From NCBI GenBank assembly GCA_017520425.1, contig JAFXFO010000031.1, forward strand, positions 1 through 64,000: a stretch of 64,000 nucleotides of DNA, given 5' to 3'. Each line of letters starts with the position of its first letter. Position 1 is the stretch's first letter. The stretch comes from Lachnospiraceae bacterium. GTDB lineage: Bacteria > Bacillota > Clostridia > Lachnospirales > Lachnospiraceae. The position numbers and the translations under genes are program-made. Below the pieces are notes generated by a model. The model searched no databases, was not told the origin of the DNA, and worked only from the letters and a program-made list of their open reading frames with translations. Of this stretch, positions 19,563 through 29,047 are shown piece after piece.

Positions 19563-19669
19563 CGATAATGACTTTTCCAATATATAGAAAGATTCTATTT
19601 ATTAATGGTATTTTTCGTCATTATTGATAAGATTGTCTTTTTTCACTTAATCGTTTTCGTGTTGTTGGT

Positions 19670-20872
19670 TTAATCTTTTCCGAACAAATCCCTGGTGTAG
19701 ACCTTGTCCTTTACATCCTCCAGTACACTTTCGTACCGGTTGGCGATGATGACGTCACTTTGTTTTTTGAATTCATTCAGGTCGTTTATCACCTTGCTGC
19801 CAAAGCAGGTCTCTCCATCCCTTAGATTGGGCTCATATAGGATGACCTCCGCTCCTTTGGCCTTTAGGCGTTTCACAACGCCCTGTACGGAGCTTTGGCG
19901 GAGGTTGTCGCTGTCCCTCTTCATGGTCAGACGGTATACACCTATGGTATGTGGATTCATCCGAAGCACTCTGTCTGCGATGAAGTCCTTCCTTGTGCTA
20001 TTGGCAGCCACGATGGCCTGGATCAGATTCTCCGGCACATCCCTGTAGTTAGCCAGCAGCTGTTTGGTATCCTTTGGCAGGCAGTAGCCGCCGTAGCCGA
20101 AGCTGGGATTGTTGTAATGGTTACCGATACGTGGGTCCATGCAGACCCCTTCTATGATTTGACGGCTATCCAGGCCCTTACTTTCTGCATAAGTATCCAA
20201 TTCGTTGAAGTAGGATACTCGTAGAGCCAGATAGGTATTGGCGAATAGCTTCACTGCTTCTGCCTCGGAGTAGCCCATGATTATGGTAGGGATATCCTGC
20301 TTTTCTGCACCCTGATTAAGTATATCAGCAAAGGTACGAGCCTTCTTAGTAAGTTCTTCATCCTCTGTGTCCGTGCCCACGATGATACGGGAGGGATAGA
20401 GATTGTCATAAAGGGCCATGCCCTCTCTTAGGAATTCCGGACTAAAGAGGATATTTGCCTCAGGGTACTTGTTTCTTAAGTTTGCCGTATAACCCACCGG
20501 CACAGTGGATTTGATCACCACAGTAGCTTGGGGATTGTATGTATACACCTGTTCCAGGACCGATTCTACCGCCCGGGTATCAAAGGTGTTCTTCTCGCTG
20601 TCATAATCGGTAGGAGTGGCGATTATCACAAAATCTGCTTCTTTATAGGCAGCACTATCATCCGTGGTGGCTGTGAGGTCTAGTGGCTTTTCCTTCAGGT
20701 ATTGACTAATGTATTCATCCTTTATGGGGGATATTCTGTTATTCACCATGGATACCTTGGACTGCAGGATATCCACTGCAGTTACCCTATGATGCTGCGC
20801 CAGCAGCACTGCCATACTTAAGCCCACATAACCCATGCCGGCTACGGTGATTCGGTACCTTTGATCCGCCAT
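19670..20872 (-). CDS. UDP-glucose/GDP-mannose dehydrogenase family, copy 2
   Basis: A 400-residue enzyme with [22 protein letters not shown] at the Rossmann fold, [19 protein letters not shown] in the middle and the catalytic-cysteine motif [16 protein letters not shown]. It is clearly paralogous to 13497-14744, with long identical stretches in the central and C-terminal parts, but lacks that copy's acidic insertion. It probably supplies a UDP-uronic acid. It lies between the LRR genes and the cps core promoter, so it may be expressed with the surface-protein genes. Confidence 0.9.
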   Translation of the reverse strand: MADQRYRITVAGMGYVGLSMAVLLAQHHRVTAVDILQSKVSMVNNRISPIKDEYISQYLKEKPLDLTATTDDSAAYKEADFVIIATPTDYDSEKNTFDTRAVESVLEQVYTYNPQATVVIKSTVPVGYTANLRNKYPEANILFSPEFLREGMALYDNLYPSRIIVGTDTEDEELTKKARTFADILNQGAEKQDIPTIIMGYSEAEAVKLFANTYLALRVSYFNELDTYAESKGLDSRQIIEGVCMDPRIGNHYNNPSFGYGGYCLPKDTKQLLANYRDVPENLIQAIVAANSTRKDFIADRVLRMNPHTIGVYRLTMKRDSDNLRQSSVQGVVKRLKAKGAEVILYEPNLRDGETCFGSKVINDLNEFKKQSDVIIANRYESVLEDVKDKVYTRDLFGKD

Positions 20873-20921
20873 CTTCTGTCACTCCTTTTTGTTTTTGTTC
20901 TTCGCATAAGTTAAGCCCGCT

Positions 20922-21686
20922 TTAATAAGCAGGCTTATACTCGCAACCTTTAAAGGCATCATCTTCGATATATTCTATGGTGTCCGGATACATCACATCC
21001 ACGATTTCTCTATGGTTTTCAAATACTTTGTGACCGATGTACTTCACACCGTAGGGCACTACCACGATAGGGTCATCCCCACGATATGCGATCAGGCAAC
21101 CGTCTCCCACTACCAGAAATTCCTCATCGGGTAATCTCTCGCCGTTCATAAAGCTTTTCAGCCAAGGGGTAAAGCCAAAGGCGTCTTCACCGATACGGGT
21201 TACTGTATCCGGGATCAGAATATCCTCCATGTCGTCACAGTGATAAAAGGCTGCATAGCCGATTTCCATGAGTCCCTTGGGAAGTGTGATGTTTCTCAGG
21301 CCGCTGCGGGCAAAGGCGAAGTCTCCGATGTCAACACAGCCTCTTTCCACCTCCATGGAGCGTAAGTCTTTCTCCATGTAGTACTGCCAATTGGCTATTT
21401 GAAAATCTGCCGGAAACAGGGCTTCCATATCCACATCGCTGCCGCTACGGACCTGCATGGTCTCATGGTCTATCAGCACCACTGCCTCATGTCCCACCAC
21501 CTTGGTGGTACCCACCACCTGGCCGATGGGCCGGTCCGTGGGTGCCGGTGTGGTCATAGTATAGGTATCCAGATTTGCCACCTTGGGGTCCTTGGCAGCA
21601 TTTGCCTGTTGATTGGCTTTTGGTACCGTAAGCAGTAACACTGTCAAAAGCAGGCCCCCCAGGGCGATTTTATTTATTTTCTTCAT
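20922..21686 (-). CDS. Secreted BspA-type leucine-rich-repeat protein, small
   Basis: A 254-residue protein with an N-terminal signal peptide (KIALGGLLLTVLLLTVPKANQQANA) and two to three LRR_5/BspA-type repeats: DFAFARSGLRNITLP, IGYAAFYHCDDMEDILIPDTVTRIGEDAFG and IGHKVFENHREIVDVMYPDTIEYIEDDAFKGC. No sorting signal is seen at the C-terminus, so it is secreted or bound to another surface component. Its start overlaps the stop of the giant LRR gene by four bases (ATGA), a sign of translational coupling. It may be an accessory or competitor of the large adhesin. Confidence 0.85.
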   Translation of the reverse strand: MKKINKIALGGLLLTVLLLTVPKANQQANAAKDPKVANLDTYTMTTPAPTDRPIGQVVGTTKVVGHEAVVLIDHETMQVRSGSDVDMEALFPADFQIANWQYYMEKDLRSMEVERGCVDIGDFAFARSGLRNITLPKGLMEIGYAAFYHCDDMEDILIPDTVTRIGEDAFGFTPWLKSFMNGERLPDEEFLVVGDGCLIAYRGDDPIVVVPYGVKYIGHKVFENHREIVDVMYPDTIEYIEDDAFKGCEYKPAY

Positions 21687-24600
21687 GCGTTTACTTTCAC
21701 CTTCTTTGGTGTAGGCACCTGTTGCTTATCCTTCTTTAAGAACAATACGATGGATATGCACAAAAGGCCTAAGGACAGGAACCACTTTGGATGGATGCCG
21801 TCACCGGTCTTCGGTGTAGAGTCGATGACGATGTTTGCATTCAGATTGGCTGTATCCACATAAATCACATAGGGTGAGAAATGGGTAGCCGTAAAGCTGA
21901 TGCAAGGTACACCCGATATGGTCTTGAAGGTCACGGGTAACTCTTCCAGTCTTCCGTTTTTCACTGTAGCCACACGGTTATTGCCGGCGTAGGTCGCCAT
22001 GCTGTCCGGTATGGGCAAGGTGATATTGATGGAAAGACCGGTGGTATCCGTAATCTGCTTGGTTCCTGTGGAGTCATACAGGGTGATATCCATAGGGAAG
22101 TACAGAATCTTGTCCAGACTGCTGTATTTGCCCATCAAGGCCTTCAGAATGGTTTCTGTCACATCCTTGTTCTCGGATATCTTGATGACGAAATTGTCGC
22201 TGGAGCCGTTGATTTGTACTGCTACCACGCCGGTATTGGACAGTCCGTTCTTGTTGATAACCACTGTGGTACCGTTGGTATTGGTGCTGTTCGTAGCACC
22301 GCTTGAGGTGCCGCCCACATTGCCTGCGCTTCCGCTGTTGTTCTTATCGCCGCCGCTTCCCACCAGTCCGCTGCTTGCCTTGGATTTATAATTTGCTGTT
22401 ACCAGCACGTCCTTGGCAGGCATCTCGATGACGGTGGCGGTCACATATTTGCTGGCCAGCTTCACGTCAGTAGGGTCTACGGTCCAATCCTTAAATTCCT
22501 GGTTGCTTGCCGGGTCGTTGGCGATAATGATTACCTTCTCCCCTGCCGGATAGCTTCCGGAGCCGCTACCGTTACGTACCGTCAAGGTATAGAACGTGGT
22601 AGGTGCGGTCGCCGGAGGAGCCGGTGTGGCTGTGGTTCCGGGAGGTAACGGTGTAGGATATATCTTTTCATACTGGGCATAGGTGTCCAGATTTTGCTGT
22701 ACATTGGTGATAGCCGGTCTCCAACCGGTAAAGGTATAACCGTCTCTGGTAGGCGACTGAGGTGTGATTGCATCCTCACCCGGGTCTACCTTCTGTGTAT
22801 AAAGAACCTTGTCGTCATGATCTATGAATCTGACGATGTATTTCTTGTTTTCTGAGTCTACCTTTTCATACTGGGCATATACCGTCAAATCTGCGGTAAT
22901 ATTGTCGTAAGAAGGTCTCCATCCGGTGAAGAGATAGCCTTCACGTTCCGGATTATTGGGAGGCTGTGCAGTGCCGCCCTTTGCCACTCTGTCCACCTTA
23001 AGTACGGTGTCATCATGGTCTAAGAAGGTAACATTGTATTTGAATTCATCGGAATCCATCTTCTCATACTGTGCGTAAACATCGGTATCCTCCTGCACAT
23101 TAGTAAATGCAGGTCTCCATCCGGTGAAACGATAGCTTTCTCTGGTCGGATCCAAAGGCGGCTCAGCGTCCTTGCCCATTTCCACACGCTGTGTCTTAAT
23201 AATACTGTCATCATAGTCAATGAAGCGTACGGTGACACGGTAAGTATCAGGGTCGATGATTTCATACTGTGCTACGATATTCAGGTTGCCGGATACTGCT
23301 TCATAGCTGGGTGCCCAGCCCTTGAAGGTGAAGCCTTCTACTTCCGGTGCCTCCGGAGGTACGGCATCCTGTCCTTCCACCACTTCCTGCTTATCCAGGA
23401 TGGTACCGTCCATACCCATGAAGTATACGGTATAGGTGATGACCTGTTCTTTGGTGGTGGTATCAATATTTTCATAAATCTCAGCGTACACCTTTGCATT
23501 ACTGTTGTCCTCACAGTAGAAGGTAATATTCTGGCATTCGTCGGGATGATTTACGTTGGTATAGAATGCATCCGGGTCAATGTATGCGACGCTGTTCGGA
23601 ATCTCTAAGTAACGTACATTACTCTTGCCGAAAGCGTCTGCCCAAATGGCTCTACAGGTGTCGGGCAGGTATACGGAGTACAGGGTGCTTGTATTGTAGA
23701 ATGCACTCACCGGGATATCGCCCACCTTTGAAGTCTTCAAATCCACGCTACCGATGCCGCTACAATCCATAAATGCTTCCTTGGCGATGGTACTCACGCC
23801 TTCCAACTCCTTGGCTTCGATGGTACTGGAGCCGTTTACCTTTCCTCTGGTCTCCAGACACTGTACTACGCCGTCCTTCTTGCCGTCCTTCAGGCTGTAT
23901 ACGATGGAATTCTCACAGCCGAAATAGGAACCGCCCTGGAAGCTTACATTTGTCAGTCTCTCACAGCCCTTGAAGGGACGTACGCCCAGCTGGGATACGC
24001 TGGAGGATATCTCTACATTACGCAGCTTATCACAATCCTCAAAAGCATAATCTCCTATGCTGAAGGTGTCGCCGTTGATGTAGATACTTTCCACATTGCG
24101 ACAGCCCTCAAAGGTTCTTGCAGGGATTTCGTTGATACTATGGGTAGTGATGGTCTTGTTCATACCCAATAGCGCCAGGTTGTTTTCCTTGTCTTCCTTG
24201 TCCACGAACAAATCTTCCTTTACGGACTCGATTCCCTGGAACAACTGCAGGTTCATGACTGCATCCAGGATTTCTTCTTCATCCTGGGTCAGCTTATCGT
24301 CGTTTTGTTTATTCTTCAGAGCGGTATTCAATGCTGATGCCTGCTCTTCCGTGATATAAGGCATATTCGCATAATCCGTAATATCCGCAAAGGTAGGATA
24401 ATCAATCAGCTCATTCTTATCCGTCAAAGGATTGTATTTCACAGTCAGGTTGGATGGCCAACCGCTGTAATAAGTGATGTAAGTCTTTTCCTGGCTACCG
24501 ATATTGATATTACTTTCCTTGTCCATAGCATAGGTGAAAGGCACGCAATCATAGGATATGGGACCGGTAAAGGTCAGGGTCGGATTGGGAGGTGCAATAT

Positions 24601-26389
24601 GTTCGTTACAAGCTGCCGCTTCCTGTGTACGGAAAGCGTCCTTGCCTATGGTCTGTACATTAACCGGCTCATTAAAAATAACATGCTTCAGGTTATGACA
24701 GCCCTTAAATGCTCCCTCACTGATACGCTGTACGGAAGAAGGAATATATACCTTCTCCAGGAAGCAGTTGTTCTGGAAGCTGGTAGATGAAATCTCCTGA
24801 ATCTTTGCAGGTCCGATGGTCTCAGGCATATTTACTACAGTGATACCCTTCTCAATATCACAGAGCATCAGCTGATTTGCTGAGCTCACACGATAGGTGG
24901 CCTTGGGACTATTCAGAACTCCCGGCACCTCATGGATAATGATTTCATACACTTCCTTGTCCATGTATTTGAATGCAATGGCATTCTGGCTGCAAAGCTC
25001 GTGAATTGCCGAATCGTCTTCGCCCTCAAAATAAAACTCAGCAGGTACGGTATTCATAAACTGCGCTATACTATACGTGGAAGCGCTGTTATTTACGGAA
25101 GGAAGGGTACCCTCCGTAAAACTGGTGTTGCCGTTCTTTACAGATATGTATTTTAAGTTGGAGCAGCCTTCCACCAGGCTGATATCCAGTACTTCGTTTA
25201 CGTTGTAAGGAATAATCAAATATTCCAGCTTGCGGCAGTTTACAAAGAGGTGGTTGCCCAGGCTCTTTAAGTTGGGAATATTGCCCACACCGCCGAAATC
25301 TACTTTTTCTAAGTTGTAACAGTTCTCAAAGCAGTAGTCACCCATCTTCTCTACGGATACCGGGTTGGTGTACTCTAACAGATTCTGACAGTTGGAAAAT
25401 GCATGGTCACCGATGATACGGATATTGGTATTGGAAGGCAGGCTGAAGCTGGTCATATTGATACAGTTTTCAAATGCGGAATTACCGATGGTATCCACAC
25501 CTGCACCCAGGCTAACGCTCTGGATACTGGTACATCCGTAGAAGGAACGGTCACCGATACCACGCATATTGTCGCCCATCCGTACGGTGGTAATACTACC
25601 CTTTTCTGCAAAAATACCGCCGTTATTGATGTACTGTACTGCCACATTCGCCAATCTCCAGTCTTCGGGACCTTCTACACGCATGTAGTCATCAGGATTC
25701 TTAGAACCGATGGGAGTGCCGCTGCGCATAATGTATAAGCTACGATTGTCGATTGCTCCCCAATCTCCGAAGGTACGGAAATAACAGGGATATATCACAT
25801 CCTTGGTAATCAATGTAGACTCTACGGGCACCATAACAGGATTGCCCAGAGAATCCACCACAGGATTGCCTTCTTCATCTATCTGCTGCTGGTATTCGCC
25901 ATAGGTCTTGTTGCCGTAATCATCCAGTACAGGCTCTGCAATCTTGTAGAAAAGGAACTGGTCTTTGTAATTCACCGCAACATAACCGCTACCTGCACCG
26001 GTACCGGGGTCATAATACTTATAAGCATCCATGGTATTGGGCACATCCAATAAACCGGTGCTTAAATTATTATCCACGTTACTGTTGTAATTGGTGATCA
26101 CCGCAATCTTGTCACCATCCACAACTCCCTTGGGAAAAACATAGGCAAACTCATACACGCCGTCACCGGTGGTGTATCTGGGAGTGTCATCCTTGATCTC
26201 CGGAATGCGGGAATCCGCTTCCGTCAGAGTCACCTTCACAACATCTCCTGCCAGTCCGTGTACCGCCTCTGTTTGCTCTACCGGGATGGATGCTATGGTA
26301 ATGGCAGATGCCATACATAGAGAGCCGATTGTCTTTCGTATTCTTTTGCGCAATTTCATCTTATTCTTGGGTTTGTCCTTCTTTTCCAT
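21683..26389 (-). CDS. Giant sortase-anchored LRR/InlB-repeat surface adhesin
   Basis: About 1568 residues, starting at MEKKDKPKNK; the frame stays open further upstream but would overlap the sortase gene. A signal peptide with a long charged start (LRKRIRKTIGSLCMASAITIASI) comes first. BspA-type LRR_5 blocks follow at about residues 270-400, 535-590, 760-830 and 880-960 (patterns like SIGDYAFEDCDKLRNVEI). Then come four InlB B-repeats (about 1000-1270; GYTFTGWRP, VYAQYEK), a divergent fifth repeat, a Gly/Ser/Asn/Thr linker and a globular domain. The C-terminus is a sorting signal: TPKTG, membrane helix WFLSLGLLCISIVLFL, positive tail. SPKTG/PPKTG-like signals are known class B sortase substrates in clostridia, and the sortase gene lies immediately upstream. 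Confidence 0.93.
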   Translation of the reverse strand: MEKKDKPKNKMKLRKRIRKTIGSLCMASAITIASIPVEQTEAVHGLAGDVVKVTLTEADSRIPEIKDDTPRYTTGDGVYEFAYVFPKGVVDGDKIAVITNYNSNVDNNLSTGLLDVPNTMDAYKYYDPGTGAGSGYVAVNYKDQFLFYKIAEPVLDDYGNKTYGEYQQQIDEEGNPVVDSLGNPVMVPVESTLITKDVIYPCYFRTFGDWGAIDNRSLYIMRSGTPIGSKNPDDYMRVEGPEDWRLANVAVQYINNGGIFAEKGSITTVRMGDNMRGIGDRSFYGCTSIQSVSLGAGVDTIGNSAFENCINMTSFSLPSNTNIRIIGDHAFSNCQNLLEYTNPVSVEKMGDYCFENCYNLEKVDFGGVGNIPNLKSLGNHLFVNCRKLEYLIIPYNVNEVLDISLVEGCSNLKYISVKNGNTSFTEGTLPSVNNSASTYSIAQFMNTVPAEFYFEGEDDSAIHELCSQNAIAFKYMDKEVYEIIIHEVPGVLNSPKATYRVSSANQLMLCDIEKGITVVNMPETIGPAKIQEISSTSFQNNCFLEKVYIPSSVQRISEGAFKGCHNLKHVIFNEPVNVQTIGKDAFRTQEAAACNEHIAPPNPTLTFTGPISYDCVPFTYAMDKESNINIGSQEKTYITYYSGWPSNLTVKYNPLTDKNELIDYPTFADITDYANMPYITEEQASALNTALKNKQNDDKLTQDEEEILDAVMNLQLFQGIESVKEDLFVDKEDKENNLALLGMNKTITTHSINEIPARTFEGCRNVESIYINGDTFSIGDYAFEDCDKLRNVEISSSVSQLGVRPFKGCERLTNVSFQGGSYFGCENSIVYSLKDGKKDGVVQCLETRGKVNGSSTIEAKELEGVSTIAKEAFMDCSGIGSVDLKTSKVGDIPVSAFYNTSTLYSVYLPDTCRAIWADAFGKSNVRYLEIPNSVAYIDPDAFYTNVNHPDECQNITFYCEDNSNAKVYAEIYENIDTTTKEQVITYTVYFMGMDGTILDKQEVVEGQDAVPPEAPEVEGFTFKGWAPSYEAVSGNLNIVAQYEIIDPDTYRVTVRFIDYDDSIIKTQRVEMGKDAEPPLDPTRESYRFTGWRPAFTNVQEDTDVYAQYEKMDSDEFKYNVTFLDHDDTVLKVDRVAKGGTAQPPNNPEREGYLFTGWRPSYDNITADLTVYAQYEKVDSENKKYIVRFIDHDDKVLYTQKVDPGEDAITPQSPTRDGYTFTGWRPAITNVQQNLDTYAQYEKIYPTPLPPGTTATPAPPATAPTTFYTLTVRNGSGSGSYPAGEKVIIIANDPASNQEFKDWTVDPTDVKLASKYVTATVIEMPAKDVLVTANYKSKASSGLVGSGGDKNNSGSAGNVGGTSSGATNSTNTNGTTVVINKNGLSNTGVVAVQINGSSDNFVIKISENKDVTETILKALMGKYSSLDKILYFPMDITLYDSTGTKQITDTTGLSINITLPIPDSMATYAGNNRVATVKNGRLEELPVTFKTISGVPCISFTATHFSPYVIYVDTANLNANIVIDSTPKTGDGIHPKWFLSLGLLCISIVLFLKKDKQQVPTPKKVKVNA

Positions 26390-26423
26390 ACTGATAACCA
26401 CGCCTTTCTCTAAACCGTCACTT

Positions 26424-27338
26424 CTAGTCAACCTTCTTCGCCACCACCACGAATCGTCCGTCATCTACCGTGCTGTCACAGGTGGATAGGGTCAGAAGCT
26501 TATCTCCGTATTCCGCCGTCACGCCTGTATCATACAGGGATAAAGCGGCCATTTCTGTCATATTTGATTCAAATTCCTGTTCACTGTAGCAGTCTATAAA
26601 CTGATAATACTTAAATACTACCTCACCCTCGCTGTATACCTTGGAACGGAACACATACATGATTTCGTAGGTGCCTTTCTCGTATATGGTATCAAACTGT
26701 ATGGTTGGGTGTTTCTTGTAGTACTTCTCTGATTTGTAATCATCCAGGTTGCCGAACATGCGGCCGCTCTTCATATGATGACCATAGATAATCAGATTGG
26801 TACTGCGATTGACCACATCACAATCTTTGTCCAGAAACAGGGCACCGTTGCGGTCTTTCTCCTGATTTACATTGTGATCCAGATAGTATTCATTGTTATT
26901 GGTCTGCATAACAGGGTAATCTATATTAGTATCGTCAATTTTCAGCCATCCGATTAGCTTTTTATTCGAATTATATAGTTTTTTATACTCTTCTAATACT
27001 TCCGGGGCATCTTTTTCCTGATTTGTATAGTTTATGGTAGGTGCTTCCGGTTCGTTCTCCTCTTCAAAATACGGTGTGTTTTGTACACTTTCCTTGATGG
27101 CAGCCATATCCTCATAGGTCTTTCTGGTACGATAATCCTCGTATCCGTAGAAACCCACATACAAAAGACATGCTGCACCAAAGACCGCACACACACCGAT
27201 CAGAAGGCGTCTTCTACGCTCCCGCTTCTTCAGTTCCTGCTGTACCAATTCCTGTACTTTTGCTTCATAAGCGGCTTTCCCGGCATCCTTTTCATTTATC
27301 TTTTTCTTTTTATTATCGGCAGTATTTCCCGTTGCCAT
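26424..27338 (-). CDS. srtB: Class B sortase dedicated to the LRR adhesin
   Basis: A 304-residue sortase B: lysine-rich cytoplasmic N-terminus, one membrane helix (about residues 44-65, RLLIGVCAVFGAACLLYVGFY), then the catalytic domain. His187 (IIYGHHMKSGRMFG), Cys287 (LTLSTCDST) and Arg295 (DDGRFVVVA) form the catalytic set. GGAG lies six bases before the ATG. It ends 34 bases before the start of the giant adhesin and is the first gene of that operon. It is more divergent from the sortase at 16202-17080 than recent duplicates would be. Confidence 0.93.
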   Translation of the reverse strand: MATGNTADNKKKKINEKDAGKAAYEAKVQELVQQELKKRERRRRLLIGVCAVFGAACLLYVGFYGYEDYRTRKTYEDMAAIKESVQNTPYFEEENEPEAPTINYTNQEKDAPEVLEEYKKLYNSNKKLIGWLKIDDTNIDYPVMQTNNNEYYLDHNVNQEKDRNGALFLDKDCDVVNRSTNLIIYGHHMKSGRMFGNLDDYKSEKYYKKHPTIQFDTIYEKGTYEIMYVFRSKVYSEGEVVFKYYQFIDCYSEQEFESNMTEMAALSLYDTGVTAEYGDKLLTLSTCDSTVDDGRFVVVAKKVD

Positions 27339-27756
27339 ATATCACTCCAATATCTCAAGTGCCACACATCATCTTGTGGGCATAGTTATTTCACTGTACT
27401 ATATCTATTTTACTATATATACGGATTTATTCAAGAGTTTTTTAGAAATTGGTGCTATATTCCTAGCCATTTAAGCATAAAAATTCAAAATATTTGCTTT
27501 TGTAAATAACTTGTTATTCGGTATTCTTTCCCCTTTATTTCACATTTTCATTATTATTGACATCCCTATTTTCTTATGTTACATTAAGTTACATCCGTAT
27601 ATTCTATGATATTTCACGTGATATTTCTCATAGTTCTCTTTTACTTCATCAGCTTCGATGACCGATTCACGTACACATTAATTTATCTTTTATCTTTTTT
27701 ATCACCAATAATTTATATATCACTTTTCTAATCTCACATAACAAAGGAGGTCTTTT
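27339..27756. other. Divergent intergenic region between the sortase and the first nuclease gene
   Basis: It holds a possible weak minus-strand promoter for the sortase operon (TTGAAT at 27429-27434, TAAAAT at 27407-27412, 16-base spacing). It also holds a small dyad centred on the palindrome TCACGTGA (27605-27632), upstream of the nuclease gene at 27757. No gene or RNA was recognised. Confidence 0.35.
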
Positions 27757-28533
27757 ATGTATCTGAAAACCCAAAATCATTATCAAAAATTGACTTTGGA
27801 AGCCACGAAAATCAAAGGTCAATTAGTGCATCTTCCTGAAGGCAAGCTCATCTGTGTACAAAACGGCAACTATGTCAAATGGTACCACAGCCTAGACGGG
27901 CATAACACCTACATCCCCAAATCCAATCTGGCATTCGCCGAGAAACTTGCCGTCAAAACCTATTTATCACAACGCTTGAAAGAACTACAACAGGAATTGA
28001 AGGCTCTTGATTACTACCTGCGTCACCATAAGAAATCAGAAATATGTGCCGATTCCATGCTGACTCACACATCACCTTTCGCGCCATTGCTCACCCCTTA
28101 TTTTAAATCCGTCAACGAGGAACTCTATTCTTGGGCAAATGAATCCTATACCCCCAATCCCACACACCCCGAACAGCTTATCCACAAATCATGCATGAAT
28201 CTTCGGGTCCGCTCCAAATCCGAAGCTCATATTGGCATGTGTCTTTATACCAGCAAAATCCCCTTTCGTTATGAAGCACCGTTAATTTTGGATGGTCACA
28301 TCCTATACCCGGACTTTACCATTCGCCATCCCATTACAGGTGAATTCTATTATTGGGAACACTTTGGGCTCATGGACCACGAAGACTATCGAAGAAATGC
28401 TTTTTCCAAGCTGCAACTCTTTTCTAACAACGGTATTTTTCCGGGCATCAACCTTATCACCACATACGAAACCAAGAATCATCCCCTCAGCCACGAAACT
28501 ATCGAAACATATATTCAATTATATTTTCTATAA
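27757..28533 (+). CDS. Orphan PD-(D/E)XK-type nuclease-like protein, copy 1
   Basis: A 258-residue protein after a strong AAAGGAGG site (six-base spacing). The N-terminal part has a small beta motif (LPEGKLICVQNGNYVKWYH, 26-44) and TYIPK, then a long helix (about 58-92). The C-terminal part carries a nuclease-like signature: Glu156 (RSKSEA), Asp186 (LYPDFTI) and Glu201 (YYWEHFG). This PDF...EhfG pattern resembles PD-(D/E)XK domains fused to some superfamily 1 helicases. It is an orphan: no methylase, helicase or transposase is adjacent. A close paralogue is at 33306-34076, and an inverted-repeat array begins 92 bases after its stop. Function unknown; nuclease fold likely, activity inferred. 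Confidence 0.8.
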   Translation: MYLKTQNHYQKLTLEATKIKGQLVHLPEGKLICVQNGNYVKWYHSLDGHNTYIPKSNLAFAEKLAVKTYLSQRLKELQQELKALDYYLRHHKKSEICADSMLTHTSPFAPLLTPYFKSVNEELYSWANESYTPNPTHPEQLIHKSCMNLRVRSKSEAHIGMCLYTSKIPFRYEAPLILDGHILYPDFTIRHPITGEFYYWEHFGLMDHEDYRRNAFSKLQLFSNNGIFPGINLITTYETKNHPLSHETIETYIQLYFL

Positions 28534-28569
28534 TGCTTTGCGTAAGAAATATCTCCTCATCAAAGCATT
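28532..28569 (+). terminator. Possible terminator hairpin after nuclease copy 1
   Basis: AATGCTTTG (28532-28540) and CAAAGCATT (28561-28569) form a nine-pair stem overlapping the stop codon, followed by a T-containing stretch. The loop is long (20 bases), so termination would be moderate; it could instead be the boundary of the repeat region. Confidence 0.4.
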
Positions 28570-28624
28570 TCGAATGCATGGTTTTTATTGATTTATAGGG
28601 TACATTCGCCTTTTATTTGCATAT

Positions 28625-28876
28625 TTTGGACATATACGAAATTATCTTATACCAATGTCCAGAAATATGTGATTTTATATGAATTTATGCGTCTTTTTTG
28701 TTTTATTGGACATATGAGAAATTTTTATCTCTGTATGTCCATGTTTCTCCCTGTTTTATGGACATTTTACACACATTATTTTCTATATATCCAAAACTCG
28801 CTCAAAAACAGATACATATTAGCAAAAATGAGATGTTTTTGGATATAATAGCACAGTTATATTGTATATGTCCAAA
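28625..28876. repeat. Inverted-repeat array 1 (four 39-bp units, TTTGGACA/TGTCCAAA arms)
   Basis: Four units lie at 28625-28663, 28705-28743, 28757-28795 and 28838-28876. Each is 39 bases: left arm like TTTGGACA, 23 unique bases, right arm like TGTCCAAA. Gaps between units are 41, 13 and 42 bases. Interiors differ, but several extend the stem with their own complementary bases (unit 2: GAGA with TCTC). Unit 4 has GGAT facing GTCC, which keeps a G-U pair. The pattern matches array 2 beside the paralogous nuclease gene. It fits RNA hairpins or paired protein-binding half-sites; it is not a CRISPR array because the repeats are short inverted arms. Confidence 0.75.
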
Positions 28877-29047
28877 ACAACCTTCCAAAAACATAGTTTA
28901 TCGTATGGAACCTTAGGCGATTCATTTAATTATTCTTATTCTTTTAATAGTACTAATCTGAAAATCATCATATTTTCAAATTATTTCCTCACACAAATTA
29001 TCACAGTGCATATTATGTACTATAATCAAAAACTTGGAGGCTCTATC

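Noticed and set aside
22582-26489. Several open frames on both strands within the giant adhesin gene
   Set aside because: No ribosome sites or domains; shadows of the long coding sequence.
27605-27632. Dyad around TCACGTGA as a third hairpin array
   Set aside because: Single dyad without the TTTGG(A/G)CA arms or the regular spacing; at most an operator candidate.
28625-28876. Array 1 as a CRISPR array
   Set aside because: Repeats are 8-base arms in alternating orientation, not identical direct repeats of 23-47 bases, and there are no cas genes.
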